Shown here: positions 1 through 6,072 of the stretch, piece by piece
Numbering within the stretch: the stretch's first letter is position 1
Layout of the letters: each line of letters starts with the position of its first letter
Virus record (IMG/VR): IMGVR_UViG_3300022920_000022
Span: 1 to 32,172 of that record
Length of the DNA stretch: 32,172 nt
From: a virus
Direction: 5' to 3' (one strand)
Notes under the pieces: model-generated
Database searches by the model: none
The model's input: only the letters and a program-made list of their open reading frames with translations
Told to the model about the DNA's origin: nothing
Translations under genes and position numbers: made by a program

Positions 1-1397
1 GTATTGTTTAATGTAGTAATACCCGCACTGTCAATCTGTGAGGTCAATCGTGTTAAGAAGTCACTGTCAAAGTTTGCTTGAGTATATACATCTTCAACAT
101 CAAAGGTAAACTGACCAGTAGAAGAATTATATGTTAAGTCTCCTCCCGCAGAGAATAGTCCACGCATCGTAGAAGTTGATGTCGCATCAAATCCAGTGAT
201 GCCACCCACAGAAGTAATGTTTGCACTATCAAACGTTGCCTGTGACCCAGTTAACTGAGTTGTCGCAAGATTGGTAACGGTTGCAGAATCAATCTGTGCA
301 TTCGTTATATCTGCATTGTTTGATGTTAGGTTATAAACCTGTTGTAGACTTGTCGTATCTGAGTCAATCAGATTATGCCAAGAACCACCATGTGCAAAGA
401 GTCCTCTACCTGTTCCATGTACGTGTGCGAACATACCATGATATGTTCCCGCATTTGGTAGGTCACCTTCTGAACTGTACACATTACCGAATAGAATCTT
501 ACCAGTTGTCTCTAGGGTCTCACCATTGAGTGTCCAGTAACCAGTACCCTCATTCCACAAGAATGATTTGTTTGCGGAATCACCACGTTCAATCTCAATA
601 CCCGCATTCTCTGTTGGAGCACCTGTGGCATTGGAGTTGAGGACAATCGTATTGTCTGCAAGGTTAATTGTTTCGGTGTTTACGGTGGTCTCAGTACCAG
701 TGATGGTCAAATTACCATCAAGGACGGTATTACCAGTTACTCGTAGAGTGCCAATATTCGCACTGTCAAAGGTTGCCTGACTTCCGGTCAGTTGAGTATT
801 CGCAAGGTTTGTGATGGTTGCACTATCAATAGTCGCACCATTGACTACAGTCACACCTGCATGAAAAGTCTCATTAATATTAGTTCTAGCAAGGTCAGAA
901 TCATTAAAGGTAAAAGTACCGGATGAACTATCAAAAGAGAATACCGCAGTATTGTTTGTACTTAATGATAGGTCTAGGTTGATCTTGTCGCCATTGTTAT
1001 CAACAACAATTAAGTCACCACCACTGTCTTTTAGTTTTACAGTTCCGAGAGTGATCGTGCTACCACTTAGATAGAGGTCACGAAACTTGCTATCCAGTGT
1101 ACCGAGGTCATATGTCTCGTGTGCACTCGGTATTATGTGTCCAGTGATTGAGTTATTTTTTAAACCAAAGGTATATGTGCCCAGATCACTATCATATACA
1201 GCAGTGAGGTTGTCATCAGTACGGAGGTTTGTAACAACATATTTACCCGCTGATGTCTTATACGCGAGAATTGATCCGTCTGACTCAGTTGCAGAAACAT
1301 CTACACCACCAAGATTTCCTATACTGAAAGCACCAGATGTCACTCTCCGAATGGGTGTGCCAACTACTACCTTCTTTACAACGATTTTATCAGTCAT
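1..1397 (-). CDS. Tail fibre / virion structural protein, C-terminus cut by window edge
   Basis: The frame is open from ATG at 1397 to the left edge, giving at least 465 residues with no stop. It starts MTDKIVVKKVVVGTPIRR, and an AAGGA Shine-Dalgarno lies about 10 nt upstream. The protein is rich in Thr, Ser, Asn, Gly and Asp and carries short motifs of marine T4-like fibre proteins, such as LDSKFRDLYLSG near residue 100 and TINLADNTIVLNSN. The block NLA(N/T)TQLTGSQATFDSANI occurs twice (coded near 760-830 and 220-290), pointing to a segmentally repeated beta-rich shaft. It is probably a trimeric fibre or fibre-base protein attached to the baseplate. It lies 15 nt downstream of the 122-aa gene and is probably transcribed with it from the late promoter at 1820-1827. 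The receptor-binding end is not in view, so its exact role is inferred. Confidence 0.8.
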   Translation of the reverse strand, partial: MTDKIVVKKVVVGTPIRRVTSGAFSIGNLGGVDVSATESDGSILAYKTSAGKYVVTNLRTDDNLTAVYDSDLGTYTFGLKNNSITGHIIPSAHETYDLGTLDSKFRDLYLSGSTITLGTVKLKDSGGDLIVVDNNGDKINLDLSLSTNNTAVFSFDSSSGTFTFNDSDLARTNINETFHAGVTVVNGATIDSATITNLANTQLTGSQATFDSANIGTLRVTGNTVLDGNLTITGTETTVNTETINLADNTIVLNSNATGAPTENAGIEIERGDSANKSFLWNEGTGYWTLNGETLETTGKILFGNVYSSEGDLPNAGTYHGMFAHVHGTGRGLFAHGGSWHNLIDSDTTSLQQVYNLTSNNADITNAQIDSATVTNLATTQLTGSQATFDSANITSVGGITGFDATSTSTMRGLFSAGGDLTYNSSTGQFTFDVEDVYTQANFDSDFLTRLTSQIDSAGITTLNN

Positions 1398-1412
1398 TAT
1401 TGTTGATCCTTT

Positions 1413-1781
1413 TTATTTCGTGACCGATGGGGAGACTTCGGCTTGTCCTTCTAGGACTCTTTGAATTATTGCGTTACCATCACTGTCGGTATAAGATACT
1501 TCAACGTCATAGACATAACGACCACGAGTCTTCATCGCGTCTGTCTGCGTGTTGGTTAGGGATAGGTTAATTATTCCGTCTGTCGGTGGGGAAATTACCA
1601 CGGAATTGAAGTTTATTGTATCTGGATCGTTTGCGGAATCACCATACCTACGCTTCATCCTTGCGGAGACCGAATGGTTGGAGAGATCGTATGTGCTACC
1701 GCTATCATGTATGAGATGTATTTCTACTGCAACATCTGTACCTTGATTAATGACAATATCTTCGTAATTACTTGATGACAT
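1413..1781 (-). CDS. Small beta-sandwich virion structural protein (BppU N-terminus-like)
   Basis: This 122-aa protein is of a type often encoded beside fibre genes in marine T4-like phages. It begins with a binding-type segment (EDIVINQGTDVAVEIHL), continues with alternating hydrophobic and polar strands, and ends with GRYVYDVEVSY and RVLEGQAEVSPSVT. This pattern resembles the small immunoglobulin-like or BppU N-terminal domains that connect receptor-binding proteins to baseplates. There is no signal peptide or membrane segment. ATG at 1781 is the first start after the late promoter at 1820-1827, with a predicted leader of about 33 nt. The large fibre gene follows after 15 nt, so a role as connector or adaptor for that fibre is likely but not shown. 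Confidence 0.75.
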   Translation of the reverse strand: MSSSNYEDIVINQGTDVAVEIHLIHDSGSTYDLSNHSVSARMKRRYGDSANDPDTINFNSVVISPPTDGIINLSLTNTQTDAMKTRGRYVYDVEVSYTDSDGNAIIQRVLEGQAEVSPSVTK

Positions 1782-1819
1782 CTATTATACCCGTTATAAA
1801 AACAATGATTTCTTGTCTT

Positions 1820-1827
1820 TATTTATA
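1820..1827 (-). promoter_or_regulatory. T4-type late promoter before the 122-aa gene and left-edge fibre
   Basis: The minus strand reads TATAAATA in the 66-nt gap after the oxygenase gene. The predicted start near 1814 gives a leader of about 33 nt to ATG 1781. It separates the fibre gene pair from the glycosyltransferase-oxygenase group. Confidence 0.7.
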
Positions 1828-1847
1828 AGGTTTAGAACGCCAAGATT

Positions 1848-2516
1848 TTAGTATTCTGACATTATTTCTTCTATTATCTCGTCTTGTAGACCCATAGACA
1901 TATCAGTTCGGTCAAAGATGTATGACACGGTAATTCGCCAACAGTCAGTTTCTGCGGCATGATAGACTCTATTGTACCAAGGTTCGTTATATGAACCAAA
2001 GTATCCTGCTTTACATTGCCAACCCTTCTTATCCTGCATTGTGACCATTTGACCAGTATGACCATCTACATACTTGAAGTTTCCTTCACCAGTTTCTGAC
2101 CAAGAGAAAATAATGTTATATGCAGATGCATTTGCATTATTATGCCAAGAGATATATCCATTAGGAGGATACATCTGAGTTAATGCATTGTTTCGTGTGC
2201 TTAATAATGTACAGAGTTCTTGATTATACTTGCTATATCTTTCAATATACTCTGCTCCCCTTGCCGCATATCCGTTAACATGATGCAGTCGGTCTGCCTT
2301 CAATGCATACGAGTGTCCGTGATCTGGAAAACCTTCATGGTTTGTGTCTTCAGCAATAATCTTATCGCGATACTCATCACTCATATGGTATTTACGATCT
2401 TCTGGTTTACCATGCAGTTTGAGGCAACTTGTGACATCTTCTTTGTTGTCATAATACCATAAGAAGTTGTTAAGTGCTTTTAATATTTCCTTATTGTTTA
2501 TTGGAATATTTTTCAT
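1848..2516 (-). CDS. 2OG-Fe(II) oxygenase-like protein with HxN in place of HxD
   Basis: From ATG at 2516 the product is 222 aa. This start overlaps the upstream stop as ATGA and is better than the in-frame TTG 27 nt upstream. The C-terminal half has the order of a 2-oxoglutarate/Fe(II) dioxygenase double-stranded beta helix: SWHNN (H125, N127), a YVDGHTG turn, KKGWQCKAGYF, then VYHAAETDCWRITVSY with H186 as distal histidine and R194 as the likely 2OG-binding arginine. The usual HxD acid is Asn here, so activity is uncertain, although marine phage members of this family may tolerate it. The gene is translationally coupled to the glycosyltransferase gene and sits in the fibre module. Modification of a virion protein or host glycan is possible; the substrate is unknown. 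Confidence 0.75.
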   Translation of the reverse strand: MKNIPINNKEILKALNNFLWYYDNKEDVTSCLKLHGKPEDRKYHMSDEYRDKIIAEDTNHEGFPDHGHSYALKADRLHHVNGYAARGAEYIERYSKYNQELCTLLSTRNNALTQMYPPNGYISWHNNANASAYNIIFSWSETGEGNFKYVDGHTGQMVTMQDKKGWQCKAGYFGSYNEPWYNRVYHAAETDCWRITVSYIFDRTDMSMGLQDEIIEEIMSEY

Positions 2517-3259
2517 ACCAAGGGGACATCCTTCTGTAAACAACCAGAGTAATGCCTAAGTATCGGTGGTTTTCCACTCTTTGATGACAATTTATTATAA
2601 CCATATTGAGTAAAATAATTCCATCGGATATCATCTTCAAAGAAACCAATCTTGAGGTCTTTGTATTTTTCTACCTTGTTAACTAACCACCAGAGTGTTG
2701 TCTGGTCAAAGTGCTTGAGGTCTTTATTCCATTGTTGTGAATCAAATCCTTCTGGTTTAAATGCACCAGAAAATTGTCTGCGATACAAGTCATCCCATTC
2801 ATCCATAAACTCCATTACTAATGGATTACTACTGCGGTAAAGACAAACACCCCCGCACAAGGAATACTTTTCCACCCTACCATTATATTTAAATTCTCGG
2901 ATTGCATAGTATTCTTCACGATCCTTGGTCAATTCGTGAAAGACCATATCGTAGTCTTTCATCTCATCCCAGACGGTCATAATGTCTTCGTGTTCACACT
3001 CCATGTCCGCATCAACATACATTGTAATATCATAGGGAGAGTTTGCCATGCCCCATAATTTAGCACGATAATGACTATCACAGAAGATAACATTGTCTGC
3101 TTCTTCTTCTCGTCCGTCAAGGAATCGTTCCTCTGTGCACAGAGTAATTAATGCTTCTGGATAGTAGTCTTTTATGGATTGAATCAGATTGATCGCATAC
3201 GAATAGAAATTAGAATTCCTTGATGCGACAACAACAAATCCTTTAGTCTGTTTTTCCAT
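2513..3259 (-). CDS. GT-A fold glycosyltransferase-like protein (GT8-like)
   Basis: The 248-aa protein begins with a Rossmann-like strand and helix (GFVVVASRNSNFYSYAINLI). Residues 79-87 hold the metal-binding DxD motif in TMYVDADME (D83, D85). The segment CGGVCLYRSS near 135, the DQTTLWWLV helix and a terminal RHYSG are placed like the acceptor and C-terminal metal-ligand regions of GT8-type nucleotide-sugar transferases. There is no membrane segment, so it should be a soluble cytoplasmic enzyme using a nucleotide sugar and a divalent metal. It overlaps the 149-aa gene by 17 nt and the oxygenase gene by ATGA, so the three are co-translated. It lies within the fibre operon, which suggests glycosylation of a fibre or of host surface sugar. 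Sugar and acceptor cannot be read from the sequence. Confidence 0.8.
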   Translation of the reverse strand: MEKQTKGFVVVASRNSNFYSYAINLIQSIKDYYPEALITLCTEERFLDGREEEADNVIFCDSHYRAKLWGMANSPYDITMYVDADMECEHEDIMTVWDEMKDYDMVFHELTKDREEYYAIREFKYNGRVEKYSLCGGVCLYRSSNPLVMEFMDEWDDLYRRQFSGAFKPEGFDSQQWNKDLKHFDQTTLWWLVNKVEKYKDLKIGFFEDDIRWNYFTQYGYNKLSSKSGKPPILRHYSGCLQKDVPLV

Positions 3260-3692
3260 CTTCTATTGCTTCCTGTACTAATAATATTGCGTATAGATTC
3301 ACTTCAGGAATAGACTTAGATCGTCTGAGTTTTGATTTCAGTAAACGATTCTTAGACTCTTTGATTTCAGCAATCTCAAAAGTTTCTAGTTTGTACTCAA
3401 AGAGTTTCTCTAGTTTCTTTGCCCTTTCATGCTCAAGTTTCTTCTGCTTCTCTACGTCTGCTTCACTTTGCTTCTTCTCAAGACGTTTCTTACTTGATTC
3501 GTTAATCCTGTCTTCACCAAGAAACGCGACTGCTTCTGCAAACATTTCGTTCTCAGTGCCATCTTCATTAATCTTTTGCATTTTTAGAACTTGACGTTTA
3601 GTTTTATTACCATCAATTTCTTCACTAATCGCATTCAGTATTTGTTTTTTGGGGGTTTCCCAAAAAGCGTTATCTAACCATGTTCTTGCCAT
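3243..3692 (-). CDS. Charged helical protein of the fibre module, function unknown
   Basis: The product is 149 aa, starting at ATG 3692 with GGAG 7 nt upstream. A short N-terminal part (MARTWLDNAFWETPKK) precedes a Lys/Glu-rich stretch at about residues 65-120 that should be a long helix or coiled coil. The C-terminal part (LFEYKLETFEIAEIKESKNR, then KLRRSKSIPEVNLYA) resembles small hypothetical proteins seen near fibre genes of T4-like cyanophages. No enzymatic motif is visible. It follows the 776-aa repeat-protein gene after 39 nt and overlaps the glycosyltransferase gene by 17 nt. A chaperone or scaffold for fibre assembly would fit the helical composition and position, but this is a guess. 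Confidence 0.6.
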   Translation of the reverse strand: MARTWLDNAFWETPKKQILNAISEEIDGNKTKRQVLKMQKINEDGTENEMFAEAVAFLGEDRINESSKKRLEKKQSEADVEKQKKLEHERAKKLEKLFEYKLETFEIAEIKESKNRLLKSKLRRSKSIPEVNLYAILLVQEAIEDGKTD

Positions 3693-3731
3693 TTAAAGTC
3701 TCCAATTCATTCAGTTTTATATATATGTAAA

Positions 3732-6062
3732 TTATGCTGTTCTTTGGTACAGGGTATATGTCTCAATAGTAGATGAACCAGTGTCAATCGTTGTTCCCAC
3801 ATAGTTGCCAGTATAGTTACCCGCAAAGTTTCTTGCATAATCTGCACTATAGGTACTATTACGAGTCACAGTAGACACACCAGTTGACTCACGAGTAGAG
3901 TCTATAGTAGATGTTCTATTATAATTCTGTGAATAGTTAGATGATCTAGTTCTCTGATAGTTGTCAGTGTAGTTAGATGATCTAGTTCTATTATATGCTT
4001 GAGAGTAGTTAGATGATCTAGTTCTCTGATAGTTTGCCTCAAAGTTTCTGGAATAGTTACCTGCGTAGTTACCCGCAAAATCACCTGCAAAGTTTGTGGT
4101 ACGTGTTCTACTGTATGCCTCTTCGTAGTCACCTACATAGTCACCTGCGTAGTCACCTGCGAAGTCACCAGTATAAGTTGTTACACGTGTTCTCTGGTAG
4201 TCACCTGCGTAGTCACCTAAGTAATTTCTAGCATAATTTGTCTGACGATCTCTTAGGTAAGCGCGAGCATATTGTCCAGAGAAGTTGCCTAAGAAGTTAC
4301 GAGCATAATTTGTCTGACGATCTCTTAGGTAAGCGCGAGCATATTGCCCAGAAAAGTTACCTAAGAAGTTACGAGAATAGTTACCAACAAAGTCTCCAGT
4401 GTAATTTCTAGAATAGTCACCCGTATAAGTACTGGCATAGTTTCTAGAATAGTTGCCTTCAAAAGTTCTGGCATAGTTTCTAGAATAGTAACCAGTACGT
4501 GTGTAGTAATATACACCACCACCACTACCCCCCAGTGTGCGGACGTATGTCAGAGTTCTGGTAAAAGCACGAGAATAGTTAGCAGTACGGTTACGAATAA
4601 ATGCCCTAGCAAAGTTAGCAGTACGGTTACGTTGAAATGCCCTAGCATAGTTCGTTGCCCGTGTTCTGAGGTAATTACGTGCGTAGTTTAACTGACGATC
4701 TCTATCAAAACTTCTTAAATAGTCACCCGTAAAGTTACCCAAGTAATTTCTAGCATAATTTATCTGATTATCTCTATCAAAACTTCTTAAATAGTCACCC
4801 GTAAAGTTACCTAAGAAGTTACGAGCATAATTTGTCTGACGAGTTCTACCGTAGTTACCAACAAAGTCACCAACATAATCTGTTGCACGGGTGCGAGTAG
4901 ATGTGGTTATACGGGTTCTTGTATAAGTTCCAGTATAGTTACCAACAAAGTCTCCCGCATAGTCTGTAGTACGTGTTCTACTATACACCCCTTCATAGTC
5001 TCTGGCATAGTTTCCGGTGTAATCTCCACCAAAGTTTCTACCATAGTCTCCGGTGTAGTCTCCTGCAAAGTTTCTTTGATAGTCTCCGGTATAATCTCCA
5101 CCAAAGTTTCTACCGTAATCACCCGCATACTCTCCAAGAAAACTCCGAATGAAGTTACCTAAAAACGTACCCGCAAAAGTTCGGTCAAAAGAACGAGAAT
5201 AGTCTCCGGTATAATTACTTGATCGGGTTCTATTATATGCTTGAGCATAGTCAGTGTTGGTTGTGTTGTAACGAGTATCTGATCCTGTTCCACGAGAAAC
5301 CCAAGTACCAGATGCGGTTGGTGCACCTTGGGCAGAACTTCGCATCTGATATGTTCCGATACCCGCAGTGCCATTACTAATACGACTCTGGACTCTTGAA
5401 CCAAATGAGTACCGTATTTCCGCATCGCTCATCTCTTGAACGCCTTGGAAAGAACCAGTCAGACCAGAAGAACGTTTGATTGCGACAGGTCTCACCACAG
5501 TCGGGGCAGACATTGTATTCTTTACATAGAGATTATATACGGTTCCAGTTGTACCTGTCTGTAGTCTATCAGCAAACACACCAGTTTTATACGTACCATA
5601 TCCACTAGGAGCAGATGTCGCAAGTTTATATACGCCTGGATATTCTGATACTGCGATACGAGACAGAAGACGATCCGAAAGAGTATCAACTTCAGCAGAA
5701 TCTAATTCGTGTAGTTCTGGTGTTCCACCATTGTCTGCAAATTCAAGAGGATAACGGAATGAGGCAGAGTCTCCCGCAAAGTCAGCAACCCCTTCCCTTT
5801 GGTATAAGGAGGTTATTGTTTGTACAACCGGAACAGTACCCCCAGAGAATCCGTGAGTACCCGAACCATCATCAAACCTAGTATCAGTAAACGAACCGAT
5901 CAGTGTATTATTAGTACTGACCTGAGTTATCGCGGATACGTCACTAGAATCCAAAGTAGAAAGATGCAGTCCTGCCTGATACGCAAGATAATTCTCTTCG
6001 GTAGTCGTTATTTCCTTGAGGTCACCATTAGTGCCTTCAAGTTTTAGTGTCGTAGTTCCCAT
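3732..6062 (-). CDS. Giant tetrapeptide-repeat [R/G][N/D][Y/F]x virion protein, paralogue 1
   Basis: The product is 776 aa, starting at ATG 6062 with AGGG just upstream. Residues 1 to about 260 form a non-repetitive head with markers EENYLAYQAGL (near 22), YPGVYKLATSAPS, NTMSAPTVVRPVAIKRSSG and GIGTYQMRSSAQG. From about 260 to 750 the protein is built of four-residue units with consensus [R/G/T]-[N/D/S]-[Y/F/R]-x, such as RNFA, GDYT, GNFT and RTRT, kept in register for dozens of units. A Gly/Tyr-rich break (GGSGGGVYYY) lies in the middle. The C-terminus is ETYTLYQRTA. The next gene upstream encodes a paralogue with the same architecture. A fibre or adhesin role is inferred from the operon and repeat design; I do not recognise the fold. 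Confidence 0.85.
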   Translation of the reverse strand: MGTTTLKLEGTNGDLKEITTTEENYLAYQAGLHLSTLDSSDVSAITQVSTNNTLIGSFTDTRFDDGSGTHGFSGGTVPVVQTITSLYQREGVADFAGDSASFRYPLEFADNGGTPELHELDSAEVDTLSDRLLSRIAVSEYPGVYKLATSAPSGYGTYKTGVFADRLQTGTTGTVYNLYVKNTMSAPTVVRPVAIKRSSGLTGSFQGVQEMSDAEIRYSFGSRVQSRISNGTAGIGTYQMRSSAQGAPTASGTWVSRGTGSDTRYNTTNTDYAQAYNRTRSSNYTGDYSRSFDRTFAGTFLGNFIRSFLGEYAGDYGRNFGGDYTGDYQRNFAGDYTGDYGRNFGGDYTGNYARDYEGVYSRTRTTDYAGDFVGNYTGTYTRTRITTSTRTRATDYVGDFVGNYGRTRQTNYARNFLGNFTGDYLRSFDRDNQINYARNYLGNFTGDYLRSFDRDRQLNYARNYLRTRATNYARAFQRNRTANFARAFIRNRTANYSRAFTRTLTYVRTLGGSGGGVYYYTRTGYYSRNYARTFEGNYSRNYASTYTGDYSRNYTGDFVGNYSRNFLGNFSGQYARAYLRDRQTNYARNFLGNFSGQYARAYLRDRQTNYARNYLGDYAGDYQRTRVTTYTGDFAGDYAGDYVGDYEEAYSRTRTTNFAGDFAGNYAGNYSRNFEANYQRTRSSNYSQAYNRTRSSNYTDNYQRTRSSNYSQNYNRTSTIDSTRESTGVSTVTRNSTYSADYARNFAGNYTGNYVGTTIDTGSSTIETYTLYQRTA
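4239..4382 (-). repeat. Two tandem 72-bp units (24 residues each)
   Basis: Units 4239-4310 and 4311-4382 differ at only five of 72 positions by my reading. Each encodes six tetrapeptides. This is a recent-looking in-frame duplication inside the older, diverged 12-nt repeat. Confidence 0.85.
4699..4842 (-). repeat. Second tandem pair of 72-bp units
   Basis: The start of the unit (tctctatcaaaacttcttaa) recurs exactly 72 bp later, at 4699 and 4771, followed by closely matching sequence. Each unit encodes six tetrapeptides including GNFT, GDYL and RSFD. The spacing equals that of the 4239-4382 pair, so 24 residues may be a structural super-unit. Confidence 0.75.
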
Positions 6063-6072
6063 ATAACCCTAT

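Larger units (their letters stand above)
3790..5285 (-). repeat. In-frame 12-nt (tetrapeptide) repeat tract in the 776-aa gene
   Basis: This tract encodes consecutive tetrapeptides with an aromatic or Arg at position 3 of nearly every unit. The same dipeptide is written with many synonymous codons (Asn-Tyr appears as AAC TAC, AAC TAT, AAT TAC and AAT TAT), so the pattern is conserved at protein level and is not recent DNA slippage. Longer 72-bp blocks of six units are superimposed in places. Confidence 0.9.

Noticed and set aside
2517-2543. Longer form of the oxygenase gene starting at TTG 2543
   Set aside because: TTG has no good Shine-Dalgarno and would overlap the previous gene by 31 nt. 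ATG 2516 gives an ATGA overlap like other junctions here.
3710-3723. TATATATAAAAC-like sequence upstream of the 149-aa gene as a late promoter variant
   Set aside because: It departs from TATAAATA at more than one position and AT-rich gaps produce such matches often.
4239-4842. Regular repeats that might suggest a CRISPR array
   Set aside because: The repeats are contiguous, in frame and coding, with no unique spacers and no cas genes.
3902-5425. Several 76-88-aa frames rich in repeats, overlapping the 776-aa gene in other frames of the minus strand
   Set aside because: They are frame-shifted readings of the 12-nt repeat, which stays open because its length is a multiple of three. They have no ribosome sites and the long frame explains the region.
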